DNA of 64,000 nt from Nitrospinaceae bacterium (GTDB taxonomy: Bacteria > Nitrospinota > Nitrospinia > Nitrospinales > Nitrospinaceae), in assembly GCA_028278405.1 (NCBI GenBank), contig JANQEK010000022.1:1-64000 (forward strand), written 5' to 3'. Below, one piece after another: positions 19,801 through 28,554 of the stretch (the stretch's first letter is position 1; each line of letters begins with the position of its first letter). A program made the position numbers and the translations under genes. Below the pieces are notes generated by a model, which was not told where the DNA came from, did not search any database, and saw nothing but the letters and a program-made list of their open reading frames with translations.

Positions 19801-20355
19801 CTCCAATTTATGATCCTGCAGTTCCAGGTAAAAATTGTCCTCACCCATGATGTCCCGGTACTGTTCGGCCATTTTGGTAGCGCGGGGGATATTCTCCTTG
19901 TTGAGGTGATGCGCCACTTCGCCCCGGTTGCAGGAAGAGAGTGCAATCAGCCCTTCAGCATTTTCCGCCAACAGTTTCTTATCGATGCGCGGTTTGTAAT
20001 AGAACCCCTCCAGATACCCCTCTGTCACCAGCTTCAGCAGATTTTTGTAACCGGTGTCGTCTTTAGCCAGCAGAATCAAATGATAGGACGCATCCCGCAA
20101 ACTGTGATTGGTGTCCTTTTTCAGACGGCTTTCCGGAGCGACATACACTTCGCAGCCGATGATGGGTTTGAGTCCGTGTTTTTTCGCTCCGGCATAAAAC
20201 TCCATTGCGCCGAACAGGTTAGCGTGGTCGGTCATGGCGACGGCGGGCATGCGGAATTCGGCGGCCCGCTTGAACAAAGCCTCGTGACGCAGAGACGAAT
20301 CGAGCAGGCTGTAATGAGTGTGAACGTGTAAATGAACGAAATTGGAATGCCGCAT
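16891..20355 (-). CDS. dnaE: DNA polymerase III alpha subunit
   Basis: The 1154-residue replicative polymerase. The N-terminal PHP domain opens with [16 protein letters not shown], and [11 protein letters not shown] and GCEVYV follow. The polymerase core has [16 protein letters not shown] and the catalytic PDIDIDF with paired Asp. HhH-type DNA-binding ([29 protein letters not shown]) and a C-terminal OB fold ([24 protein letters not shown]) complete the DnaE1 layout. Length matches the family. It is 72 bp downstream of ald on the same strand. An antisense open frame of 511 codons inside it is a shadow. Confidence 0.98.
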   Translation of the reverse strand: [1154 protein letters not shown]

Positions 20356-20383
20356 GTGCGTAATAGATTAAGGACAAGATGGA

Positions 20384-20407
20384 TTCCCCGAAAGGGATTC
20401 CGGGGAA
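20384..20407. repeat. Short inverted repeat between ald and dnaE
   Basis: TTCCCCG, a 10-nt loop, then CGGGGAA, in the 72 bp between the ald stop and the dnaE start. No T-run follows on either side, so a classical terminator is unlikely. It could attenuate or stabilise the transcript ends. Confidence 0.35.
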
Positions 20408-20427
20408 GGATCGGTTTTGGCCTAAGT

Positions 20428-21540
20428 CTAACTCAAAACCTTTTCCGGGGGAACATATTCCTTATCCAACGCTTCGGCCACGGCTGGATGTGTCACTTTC
20501 CCCTTGAAAAGATTGAGCCCACGGCTCAAAGCCGGATTTCCTTGAAGGGCTTTTTGCAGTCCTTTGCCGGCAAGCTGCCGGGCATAAGGAAGAGTGGCGT
20601 TGGTCAAAGCATAAGTGGACGTACGAGCCAGGGCACCCGGCATGTTTGCCACACAATAATGAACCACATCATCCACTAGAAAAATAGGATCGCTGTGGGT
20701 GGTGGGTCGCGAAGTTTCGAGAATCCCACCTTGATCAATACCGACGTCCACCACCACCGAACCGGGCATCATGGCTTTGATCATTTCCCGGGTAATCAAT
20801 TTTGGGGATTTCGCTCCGGGCAGGAGGACGGCACCGATTAACAGGTCGGCGGTTTGTGAAAACTCCTCAACATTGAGCTTGTTGGACATGATGGTTTTGA
20901 TGCGTCCCCCGAAAATATCGTCAATATAACGCAGGCGCGACAGGTTCACATCCATTAGCGTGACACTGGCTCCGGTCCCAACAGCCATTTTAGCGGCGTT
21001 GATGCCAACAATGCCTCCACCGATAATGACCACGTGTCCGGGGTCCACGCCGGGCACGCCCCCCAGCAATATTCCGCGCCCTCCGTTCTCCCGCTCCAGA
21101 TACTTGGCGCCTTCGTGAACCGACATACGACCGGCGACTTCACTCATGGGAATCAAAAGAGGCAGGGAACCATCCTCCAACTGCACGGTTTCGTACGCAA
21201 CACCAATGATTTTTCTTCTCAACAGAGCGTCTGTCAACTTCGGTGCAGGCGCCAAATGAAGATAGGTATACAAAATCTGGCCCTTTTTTAACTGATCGAA
21301 TTCGGAATCTATCGGCTCTTTGACCTTGATGATCATTTCCGCTCGTTCAAACACCTGGGAACAAGAAACGGTTTGAGCGCCCACCGCCTGGTACTGGACA
21401 TCGAAAATGCCACTGCCCTCTCCGGCACCCTTTTCGACCAGCACCTTATGCCCGTCAGAAATCAACTCAGCCGCGCCGGCGGGCGTCAAAGAGACCCGGT
21501 ATTCGTCTTCTTTGATTTCTTTGGGAACGCCAATAATCAT
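20428..21540 (-). CDS. ald: Alanine dehydrogenase
   Basis: A 370-residue NAD-dependent enzyme interconverting L-alanine and pyruvate plus ammonia. It starts [20 protein letters not shown]. Visible features are the substrate Lys in IIKVKEP, the catalytic His in YTYLHLAPA, the Rossmann loop [17 protein letters not shown] and [11 protein letters not shown] with the catalytic Asp. The C-terminal [14 protein letters not shown] is typical for Ald rather than for transhydrogenase PntA. It is divergent from the LRR protein gene and upstream of dnaE. Confidence 0.96.
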   Translation of the reverse strand: MIIGVPKEIKEDEYRVSLTPAGAAELISDGHKVLVEKGAGEGSGIFDVQYQAVGAQTVSCSQVFERAEMIIKVKEPIDSEFDQLKKGQILYTYLHLAPAPKLTDALLRRKIIGVAYETVQLEDGSLPLLIPMSEVAGRMSVHEGAKYLERENGGRGILLGGVPGVDPGHVVIIGGGIVGINAAKMAVGTGASVTLMDVNLSRLRYIDDIFGGRIKTIMSNKLNVEEFSQTADLLIGAVLLPGAKSPKLITREMIKAMMPGSVVVDVGIDQGGILETSRPTTHSDPIFLVDDVVHYCVANMPGALARTSTYALTNATLPYARQLAGKGLQKALQGNPALSRGLNLFKGKVTHPAVAEALDKEYVPPEKVLS

Positions 21541-21658
21541 GATCCAAATTCCTTTGAAAAAAGGGGCCTGAAACCTTGTACCGACCCCGGAGACTATTTG
21601 ATCTTTCGGACAAAATCCTATAGATTAATAACACACTGCGGCTGTTACTATACAAGAA

Positions 21659-22480
21659 ATGGAGTGGAAATCCTTGGAAAAACTGGACCGTCCAGAAGCG
21701 GAAGTGCTTTTTCAGAAAGCTTTTGTGGAAGAGCAGAAGTTGCTGGATCTGGAGAACAAAAATATCGGCCTGGAAGAGTTGAAACTACTGGCCGAATGGG
21801 AGTTTTTCCCCAAAGTTGAAAAACTATACCTCAGCAACAACCAGTTGGGTGACAGCGAAATCGAGGCTCTGGAAAACCTTCAGGGCAACGTGCGTTCGCT
21901 GTATCTCAACCACAATATGCTGGGCGACGGCGCGGCGCAGTCTCTGGCGCGGTCGGAAATTGCGAAGGGCCTGACCTGCCTGATGCTGGAGGCCAACAAT
22001 ATTGGGACCGAAGGAGTGCAGGCATTTGCTGAATCGAAGCATTTTCAACATCTTGAGGAACTGTTTCTCGACTTCAACCCGATCGGCTCTGAAGGTGTCC
22101 GGGCGTTGGCAGAATCGAGGAATTTCCCGAAGCTGGAAGCCCTGCATCTGGACAGCACCCAAAGTGGAGACGACGGCGCGACAGCGTTGGCACGCTCGCA
22201 GACTCTTACCGGGTTGAGACGGTTGTATCTGTGCAGTAACGGAATCGGGGACGAAGGCGCGAAAGCACTTTCAAATTCTGATAATCTGAAAACATTGCGG
22301 GTGCTGAGCATCTGGCGGAACGAAATCCGGGATGCCGGCGGAGAAGCTATCGCAGAGTCCCAGACATTCGGCAACCTGGAACGGCTGTATATGAGCCTGA
22401 ACCTGATGGAACGCCCGGTTCGCAAAATAATTCGCGGATCGGATCTGGCAAAACGACTCAAAACCCTGGTCATGGATTAG
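21659..22480 (+). CDS. Leucine-rich repeat protein, ribonuclease-inhibitor type
   Basis: A 273-residue protein made of about seven RI-like repeats of some 24-28 residues. Each has an LxxLxLxxNxIGDEGAxAL pattern, for example LEKLYLSNNQLGDSEIEAL and LRRLYLCSNGIGDEGAKAL. No signal peptide or membrane segment is seen, so it is probably cytoplasmic. Such solenoids bind other proteins, but the partner is unknown. The ribosome site before ATG 21659 is weak. A 38-codon membrane-protein gene follows 11 bp later with a good ribosome site overlapping the end of this gene. Confidence 0.85.
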   Translation: MEWKSLEKLDRPEAEVLFQKAFVEEQKLLDLENKNIGLEELKLLAEWEFFPKVEKLYLSNNQLGDSEIEALENLQGNVRSLYLNHNMLGDGAAQSLARSEIAKGLTCLMLEANNIGTEGVQAFAESKHFQHLEELFLDFNPIGSEGVRALAESRNFPKLEALHLDSTQSGDDGATALARSQTLTGLRRLYLCSNGIGDEGAKALSNSDNLKTLRVLSIWRNEIRDAGGEAIAESQTFGNLERLYMSLNLMERPVRKIIRGSDLAKRLKTLVMD

Positions 22481-22491
22481 GAGACAAATTC

Positions 22492-22608
22492 ATGGATGAA
22501 TATAAACCGACTTATGGCAAACTGTTTAATATACTGTTCCATATTGGTGTCATTATCAATGTCGCTCTTGTAGTATGGCTCTATCTCCTCTTCTTCGGCG
22601 TGATCTAG
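22492..22608 (+). CDS. Small single-span membrane protein (38 aa)
   Basis: A 38-codon frame beginning ATG GAT GAA with a strong TAGGAGAC ribosome site 8 bp upstream, which overlaps the stop codon of the LRR gene. The product has a short polar start (MDEYKPTYGKLFN) and one long hydrophobic helix (about 13-37, ILFHIGVIINVALVVWLYLL). Ribosome site, spacing and clean membrane profile together make a real gene likely. It may be translationally coupled to the LRR protein. No family is recognised. Confidence 0.6.
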   Translation: MDEYKPTYGKLFNILFHIGVIINVALVVWLYLLFFGVI

Positions 22609-22655
22609 TCCGCTGATACCGTGACGCCTGATTTGATTAATTAAAGGAAATCCTT

Positions 22656-23183
22656 ATGAAGATGCATACGTATATTTTCACAATCCTGATCGGTTTCCTA
22701 ACCTTTGGTTCTGCAAGCGCGGACAGTGGAGAGCATCAGCTTTATGAAGGATCCAAGGCTTTCCAGCAAATGAAGCAACTGGCCGGCAAATGGGAGGGAA
22801 CCGTCGATATGGGAAAGGGGCCACAGAAAATCACTGCCAGCTACCGTGTAACTTCCGCCGGCAGTGTTCTGGTCGAAACCATTTTTGAAGGCACTCCCAA
22901 TGAGATGATTACAGTCTATCACGATGACAAAAACAAAAGACTGGGTCTGACGCACTATTGTGGGCTCAACAACCAACCCAAAATGGTTTTAATTGGAAAC
23001 AAAGAAAACGCGCTGGAATTCGACCTCGCCGGTGATGCCCCCATTGATGCCGCTCATGAACCGCACATGCACGCCCTCACTCTGACTTTCGCCGGAAAAA
23101 ATGAGATGCAACAGCACTGGACACAATTCGCCCAAGGCGTAAAGAAAAAGGTGGTCACGATCACCTTCAAACGCATCCTGTAG
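22656..23183 (+). CDS. Secreted DUF1579/lipocalin-like protein
   Basis: A 175-residue protein with a signal peptide (hydrophobic IFTILIGFLTFGS, cleavage near ASA-DS at 22). The mature domain has LAGKWEGTVDMGKGP followed by alternating strands (KITASYRVTSAGSVLVETIFEG, MITVYHDDKNKRLGLTHYC, ALTLTFAGKNEMQQHW). This is the beta-barrel pattern of DUF1579-like and lipocalin-like proteins that bind small hydrophobic ligands. AAAGGAA lies 6 bp before the ATG. Two GC-rich hairpins (23205-23224 and 23223-23242) follow without T-runs. Ligand and role are unknown. Confidence 0.65.
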   Translation: MKMHTYIFTILIGFLTFGSASADSGEHQLYEGSKAFQQMKQLAGKWEGTVDMGKGPQKITASYRVTSAGSVLVETIFEGTPNEMITVYHDDKNKRLGLTHYCGLNNQPKMVLIGNKENALEFDLAGDAPIDAAHEPHMHALTLTFAGKNEMQQHWTQFAQGVKKKVVTITFKRIL

Positions 23184-23370
23184 CAGGGTTTTCAAGGTCT
23201 CAATGCCCCATTCCCGGATGGGGCGGCCTCAAAAATGGCCGCGGGTTGTCACTCCTCCCAGACAGACTCAAGGACATATAACCCCTGTAATTTCAATGCC
23301 TTCATTGACAACCCTTCTTCAATCCAGTAATTTATTGTAAGACGATAATTTACAAAGGAGTCTCTGAATC

Positions 23371-24435
23371 ATGCATAAATTCTCCCTTACCCATTCGGGC
23401 TTAACCCTTCTGATTTTTTTCGGATTGCTGTCTTCCGGCTGTTCTCTGTTCCGAGCGGACACACTTGAGAACGCGGTGAAATCTGAGAACATTAAAAAGG
23501 TTCAGAACCATCTGGACTCGGGCGCCAATGTTAACAAAGCCAATGCCGAGGGAAAAACTCCTTTACATGTTGCTGCCGAGAACGGGCATAAAGAAGTCGC
23601 GGGAATCCTTATTGCAAAAGGCGGCAATGTCAATGCCAAGGATAATCGGGGCCGAACGCCCCTGCATCTCGCCACGCAGGAAGGACACTCGAATATGGTG
23701 GACTACCTGACCGACCGGGGAGCTGATCCAAACAGTCAGGACAAGGCCGGCGCGAGTCCTTTGCATTACGCGGTATCTTATAAGGAATATGACATTGCCT
23801 TTATACTCACTCTAAAAAATGCAGCGGTGGATATAAAGGACCAAAAAAAATGGACTCCGCTTTACCTGGCCTGCCTGAACAACCTGCAGGAATATGCAGA
23901 GCTGTTGATCGAAAAGGGAGCCAACACCAATCCCACAAGCGGTCCCATTCCCCTGCTCGCAGCCGTTTGGAATGACCACAGCGACGTGGTCCGATTGCTT
24001 CTGAAACACAAGGCATCGGTCCAGGGCCCGCCCAATGCGGAGAAAACACCCATGCATATGGCTGCAGAAAAAGGCTTTATCAATACCGCTGAGGTTCTGC
24101 TCGACTACCAAGCCGATCCCTACATCAAGGACCGTGCGGGGAAGCCGCCAATCTACTACGCCACTGCGAACGGTCACTATAAAATGGTGAGACTGCTCAT
24201 CAGCTATGGAGAGGATATCACCCAGACCATTCCCGAAGGCACCACCCTCTTGCATCTGGCCGCTGAAAAGGGACACGCCGACGTGGCAGAATTGTTGATT
24301 GAAAAGGGTGCTTCATTGAGTGCAAATAACTCTCAAGGAGACACTCCTTTAGATGTCGCAATCAATCATGGTCAAAGAAAAGTTGCCAACCTGATTACGG
24401 AAACGGCAATCGAACGCAAAAAAATCAGAAACTAA
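23371..24435 (+). CDS. Ankyrin-repeat lipoprotein, copy 1
   Basis: A 354-residue protein with a lipoprotein signal peptide. The lipobox LSSGC puts the lipidated cysteine at 24. Residues about 35-345 are nine to ten ankyrin repeats of 33 residues, such as EGKTPLHVAAENGHKEVAGILIAKGGNVNAKDN and GRTPLHLATQEGHSNMVDYL. Repeat-only lipoproteins of this kind act as binding scaffolds in the periplasm or at the outer membrane. A GGAG ribosome site precedes the ATG. The next gene is a full-length paralogue in the same orientation, 188 bp downstream. Substrate or partner is unknown. Confidence 0.88.
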   Translation: MHKFSLTHSGLTLLIFFGLLSSGCSLFRADTLENAVKSENIKKVQNHLDSGANVNKANAEGKTPLHVAAENGHKEVAGILIAKGGNVNAKDNRGRTPLHLATQEGHSNMVDYLTDRGADPNSQDKAGASPLHYAVSYKEYDIAFILTLKNAAVDIKDQKKWTPLYLACLNNLQEYAELLIEKGANTNPTSGPIPLLAAVWNDHSDVVRLLLKHKASVQGPPNAEKTPMHMAAEKGFINTAEVLLDYQADPYIKDRAGKPPIYYATANGHYKMVRLLISYGEDITQTIPEGTTLLHLAAEKGHADVAELLIEKGASLSANNSQGDTPLDVAINHGQRKVANLITETAIERKKIRN

Positions 24436-24623
24436 AATTATTGACCACTGCCAACCCAGACTCGCCGGAACAGACCGTTTTTCAATAAAAAGTCAAAACG
24501 GCTCTGTGTCCGTCGGGACATCCGTCTTCCTGTATTATTTTTCTTCGTCAAACCTCCATTGACAATATTTTTTCCATCCTTTAAATTAAGCCAACAAAAA
24601 ACTCAAAAGGGAGTTTGAGTCCA

Positions 24624-25685
24624 ATGAAAAAATTTCCTCTCGCCCCATCCGGTTTTACTTTTTTAATCCTACTTGCTTTTCTCGTTTCATCCTGTTCGCT
24701 AATCAAAACATCTTCCCTAGAACAAGCCGTCGATTACAAAAACATCAATGAAGTGCGTCGTCACCTGAATGAAGGTGCCAACGTCAATCAGCCTGATGAG
24801 AACGGCCAAACCCCCTTGCACCATGCTGCAGAAAGCGGGTACACCGAAGTCGCGCGAACCCTTATAGAAAGAGGGGCAAAGATCAACCCGAAGGATAATG
24901 ACGGCCGAACCCCCCTGCATCTGGCCTCCCGAACCGGTTACACCCCGATGATCGATTTGCTGATTGGTAAAGGAGCGAGTGTTCGCAGTCGGGACAAAAA
25001 CGGCCGCGGAGTCATGCATTATGCGGTTCTCAGTTACAGAAGCGATGCCGCTCTACTCCTGCTTTCGAAAGGCTCCCTGGTGGACCCCAGGGATAAGAAA
25101 GGCTGGACTCCTCTATATCTGGCATCCGTGAATGATCAGCCGAGAATGGTAGAACTGCTGGTCAATCGGGGAGCCAACGTCAATCCCAAAATAGGTCCCT
25201 CTCCATTGGTGGGAGCAGTGGCGGACGGCCATACTCAAGTGGTGAAAGTTCTCCTCGAAAAAAAGGTCCTGGTTCATGGACCTCCCAAAGCCGCTACCAC
25301 TCCACTTCATATGGCGGCGGAAAAGGGTTATCCCGATATCGTTCGGCTGCTTCTCGAAAAAAACGCGACTCCCAACCGCAAAGACTCCAAAGGGAAGACA
25401 CCTCTTTATTACGCAATCTATAATGACCACTTTCATGTGATCCAGGAATTGGTGGACACCGGGGTCAACGTGAATCAGCAGATTCCAGAAGGTACCCTCC
25501 TGCATCTGGCGGCCCAAAGAGGACATGTCGGAGCGGCAAGCGTCTTGATACAAAAAGGCGCCAAGCTCGAGCTGCAAAACTCGAAAGGGAAAAAACCTTT
25601 GGATGTGGCTATTAACAATAGAAATCAGAGGGTTGCGGATCTGATCGTACGGGAAGCCATCAAACGCAGAAATATCGGGGAATAG
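24624..25685 (+). CDS. Ankyrin-repeat lipoprotein, copy 2
   Basis: A 353-residue paralogue of the preceding protein, with the same layout from end to end. The lipobox VSSC gives lipidated Cys24, and nine to ten ankyrin repeats run to the end (GQTPLHHAAESGYTEVARTLIERGAKINPKDNDGRTPLHLAS). ATG 24624 is chosen because GGGAG lies 11 bp upstream. A TTG at 24615 is too close to that site. Both copies share the C-terminal GKKPLDVAIN and GDTPLDVAIN types, which shows an ancient tandem duplication. Divergence is spread evenly along the length, so both copies look functional. Confidence 0.88.
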   Translation: MKKFPLAPSGFTFLILLAFLVSSCSLIKTSSLEQAVDYKNINEVRRHLNEGANVNQPDENGQTPLHHAAESGYTEVARTLIERGAKINPKDNDGRTPLHLASRTGYTPMIDLLIGKGASVRSRDKNGRGVMHYAVLSYRSDAALLLLSKGSLVDPRDKKGWTPLYLASVNDQPRMVELLVNRGANVNPKIGPSPLVGAVADGHTQVVKVLLEKKVLVHGPPKAATTPLHMAAEKGYPDIVRLLLEKNATPNRKDSKGKTPLYYAIYNDHFHVIQELVDTGVNVNQQIPEGTLLHLAAQRGHVGAASVLIQKGAKLELQNSKGKKPLDVAINNRNQRVADLIVREAIKRRNIGE

Positions 25686-25703
25686 ACCGTATAACTCTTC
25701 GCT

Positions 25704-26483
25704 TTAAAACTCGCGGGAGGAAGTTGCTTTTACCAGGGTGTCGGCGTTGACCCACTGGAGTCTCTCTTCCGGAAGCAGAGAATCTCCCGCCGCATTGCGG
25801 AACGGACGCCATTCGTGGTTGATATAAACTTCGTTTGGCCGGAAGTTGGCCTTGTAGGCGAGCGACTTATTCTTCGCGATAAAATATCCCATGTAAAAAT
25901 ACGGAATGCCACGGCTCTGGCAAAATTCTATCTGCTTGATAATGCTGAAGGTGCCGAGGCTCAACTGCGAATGCTTCGTCGAATAAAAGGTGTATATGGC
26001 GGAAAAGGTTTTACGCGTAACATCGGCCAAGGCGACACCAATTAATTTCCCGCCCAGAAAATATTCGAACTCCATTCCAAATGGAGTCTTCGCGTAAAAA
26101 GACAAGCGAAAATTCTCCTCGTCCTCCACATCATCCTGTAAAGACACAAACCGCGTTTTATGGTCCAGGTACAGTTTGAATTTCTCTTCTGAATACTGCG
26201 GACGGCCCAGGCGAATTTCCACCTGCGAACTGGCCTGAAGAGCGCGCTTCTGGCTTCGACTCATAGAATAATCATCTGTTCGCAGCCGAATGGGAACGCA
26301 ATCGTAGCAATTATGGCAACGGGGACGAAAGTAATATTCTCCAAAATGGCGCATCCCGTGGGCGAGTAGATACTCAAACTCCACTTCGGAAATATCTTCT
26401 AAAAGATACTCTTCGAAGAGTGATTTGCGGTCTTTAAAATACCCGCATTGGAATGGTTTGGAATCGATAAAATGAGCCAACAT
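25704..26483 (-). CDS. bpt: Aspartate/glutamate leucyltransferase (Bpt)
   Basis: A 259-residue aminoacyl-tRNA-protein transferase that adds leucine (or arginine) to N-terminal acidic residues and so marks proteins for the N-degron pathway. Seen are FQCGYFKDRKS, the GMRHFGEYYFRPRCHNCYDCVP segment with conserved cysteines, and the GNAT-like C-terminal half (GVALADVTRKTFSAIYTFYS, YFYMGYFIAKNKSLAYKANFRPNE). Length fits Bpt. No clpS or clpA is nearby. It converges with ankyrin copy 2. Confidence 0.92.
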   Translation of the reverse strand: MLAHFIDSKPFQCGYFKDRKSLFEEYLLEDISEVEFEYLLAHGMRHFGEYYFRPRCHNCYDCVPIRLRTDDYSMSRSQKRALQASSQVEIRLGRPQYSEEKFKLYLDHKTRFVSLQDDVEDEENFRLSFYAKTPFGMEFEYFLGGKLIGVALADVTRKTFSAIYTFYSTKHSQLSLGTFSIIKQIEFCQSRGIPYFYMGYFIAKNKSLAYKANFRPNEVYINHEWRPFRNAAGDSLLPEERLQWVNADTLVKATSSREF

Positions 26484-26714
26484 ATCTAAATCACCAAATT
26501 ATTTGAGTTAATTTTATAACATTTCCCCGGCGAAATACAGAACCGGAAACCCTTTATGAAAGAAAGGTTTTTTTGGTCCTGTCGACGCCAGTGGAAAACC
26601 AATGCCCAACAACCACGACAAAACCCCATATCATTGTATTATCAGGGTTTTTGTGATTTACTGGCGTCGCATGAATCGCCCTCACAAATACTGCGGAAAT
26701 CCCCTCATCCGGAA

Positions 26715-27422
26715 ATGACAAACTCGGACAAGACACAATCATCCTTAAAAATTTCCGTCATCATTCCTACCTACAATGAGTCGACTGTGCTTAGGGAAAC
26801 CTTGCATCGATTGGAAGCACATCACCCATTTGAAACCATAATCGGAGATGGTGGCAGCGAGGATGACACGGTCGATATTGCCCGCGAGCGTGGAGTTACA
26901 GTGGTCCAGAGCCAGCGTGGGCGGGCGGCCCAGATGAACGCCGCCGCCGGGGAGGCCAAAGGCGACCTGCTTCTGTTCCTGCATGCCGACAGCTATGTGA
27001 ATCCCCGGGGCTACCAGGAAATGGTCCAAACCATGTTCAACGGAGCGTATCTGGGCGGGGCATTCGGTCTTGAAATCGACTCCCCTCTCCCGGCTCTCAA
27101 AAGAATTGCCCGCTGGGCCAATTGGCGGTCCCGGTACCTGAGCCTGGTGTATGGTGACCAGGGTATTTTCGTGCGAAGGGAAACATTCAATGAACTCAAA
27201 GGGTTTTCTCCCCTCCCGATTTGTGAAGATCTCGACTTTTTCCGCCGGTTAAAAAAAAGAGGGTCCGTAGTCCTGCTCAAGGAAAAAGCTTTCACTTCCC
27301 CCCGCCGCTGGCTGGCCGAGGGTATCGGATTCACCACCCTGAGAAACATTGCCATCGTCTCCCTGTTTCTAATGGGGTTTTCACCTGCCAGACTGAGCCG
27401 CTGGTATCCACCCAGGCGGTGA
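26715..27422 (+). CDS. Family 2 glycosyltransferase (TIGR04283 type)
   Basis: The frame is open from 26556, but homologous proteins begin close to the first strand, so ATG 26715 (MTNSDKTQ) is chosen, giving 235 residues. The GT-A fold is clear: ISVIIPTYNESTVLRETLHRL, GDGGSEDDTVDIA, LFLHADSYV (a DxD variant), YGDQGIFVRRETFNELKGF and EDLDFFRRL. These match the small TIGR04283 group of soluble or membrane-associated transferases. Substrate is unknown. The bases from 26484 to 26714 hold no other convincing gene. Confidence 0.85.
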   Translation: MTNSDKTQSSLKISVIIPTYNESTVLRETLHRLEAHHPFETIIGDGGSEDDTVDIARERGVTVVQSQRGRAAQMNAAAGEAKGDLLLFLHADSYVNPRGYQEMVQTMFNGAYLGGAFGLEIDSPLPALKRIARWANWRSRYLSLVYGDQGIFVRRETFNELKGFSPLPICEDLDFFRRLKKRGSVVLLKEKAFTSPRRWLAEGIGFTTLRNIAIVSLFLMGFSPARLSRWYPPRR

Positions 27423-27490
27423 CTTAAAGCAGGCCTTGCATGCTCTCCTCGGCAAAAGATATAATGACTCCGTCAACCTGAACAAACGGA

Positions 27491-27982
27491 ATGGAAATGG
27501 GAAAACGAAAATCCAACAGAAAAAAGAAGAACAGCGGACAAAAGCCCGTCAGCCGAAAAGCCTTTCGGACCGCTTCAGCATTCATTGCAGTGATTTTGAT
27601 GGTACTGGGCGGAGTGTATTTTTATACCAAGCCCTCGGGACGCGCCACCGCATCCAATCCCGCCCCGGCGACCGGCCAACTGATTGAAAACCGGCCGGTG
27701 CTGAGCTCTGCCCTGTTTACGGGCAAAACCGCACTGGCCTACAAATACGCCGCGGAAATTCCAAAAGTGATCGACAGCCAGTTCTGTTACTGCTACTGCA
27801 AAAAAGATCATGGCCACAAGACCCTGCTGACCTGTTTCACGACGATGCATGGATCCAAATGCGAAACCTGTATGGACGAGGTTATTTATGCCTACGGGTT
27901 GTATCAGGATGGTAAAAGTCTCGATGAAATCGTCGTTGCCGTGGATAAAAAATTCTATCGTCCTTATAAAAGACACCTGTAA
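27491..27982 (+). CDS. Membrane-anchored PCYCGC-motif protein
   Basis: A 163-residue protein with a Lys/Arg-rich cytoplasmic start, one membrane segment (about 29-46) and an outside domain. The core CYCYCKKDHGHKTLLTCF is followed by HGSKCETC and fits the PCYCGC family (PF13798), in which cysteine pairs and histidines probably bind a metal or take part in thiol chemistry. ATG 27491 is used; 27497 is an alternative two codons later. It starts a run of closely spaced redox genes (TlpA, His/Met-rich protein, cytochrome b, glutaredoxin), the first gap being 8 bp. Confidence 0.75.
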   Translation: MEMGKRKSNRKKKNSGQKPVSRKAFRTASAFIAVILMVLGGVYFYTKPSGRATASNPAPATGQLIENRPVLSSALFTGKTALAYKYAAEIPKVIDSQFCYCYCKKDHGHKTLLTCFTTMHGSKCETCMDEVIYAYGLYQDGKSLDEIVVAVDKKFYRPYKRHL

Positions 27983-27990
27983 CCATTCCC

Positions 27991-28554
27991 ATGGAACAAA
28001 CTCTGGAAAGCAAGCCGATCCATATCTTCATCCCATACGCAATTCTGTTTACTGCGTTGTTCTCTTTCTTTATCGCGTCGGTCAACAAGGAAGAGCTGAA
28101 ACCATTCCAAACGGAATACCCGGAGAAGGATTTTATTGCTCCCAGTTTTGAGCTTCCCTCCCTGTCCGGCGGCAAGGTCAATCTGAAGGACTATCGTGGC
28201 AAGGTGGTGTTTATCAATTTCTGGGCGACCTGGTGTGCCACCTGCAAGGTGGAAATGCCGTCCATGCAAAAGGTATATGACCAGTTCAAGGACAAGGGGC
28301 TGGAAATGTTGACGATCAGCGTCGACAAGGATCAGAGCCTGATTCAACCTTTTATGGAAGAATACAAACTCACTTTTCCCGTTTTACTGGATCCAGAAAG
28401 TGAAGTGGCTAAAAGGGACTACAAAACCACTGGAGTACCGGAGACGTTCATCGTCAACAAACACGGGATCATCATACACAAGGCTGTGGGTCCCCGCGAC
28501 TGGGCCACGGATGATGCCCTGTCGGCATTCGCTTTCTATACCTCGGAACCATGA
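27991..28554 (+). CDS. TlpA/ResA-type membrane-anchored thioredoxin
   Basis: A 187-residue thiol-disulfide oxidoreductase. One N-terminal membrane segment (about 9-29) anchors a periplasmic thioredoxin fold with the redox site WATWCATCK and the preceding FINFWATW, then cis-Pro in TGVPETFIV. This is the TlpA/ResA pattern that keeps cytochrome c or metal-site cysteines reduced. The last 4 bp overlap the next gene (ATGA), indicating translational coupling with the His/Met-rich protein. Confidence 0.9.
   Translation: MEQTLESKPIHIFIPYAILFTALFSFFIASVNKEELKPFQTEYPEKDFIAPSFELPSLSGGKVNLKDYRGKVVFINFWATWCATCKVEMPSMQKVYDQFKDKGLEMLTISVDKDQSLIQPFMEEYKLTFPVLLDPESEVAKRDYKTTGVPETFIVNKHGIIIHKAVGPRDWATDDALSAFAFYTSEP

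Noticed and set aside
18796-20331. 511-codon open frame on the plus strand
   Set aside because: Lies wholly antisense inside dnaE. Its length follows from codon bias of the true gene and the translation has no family features.
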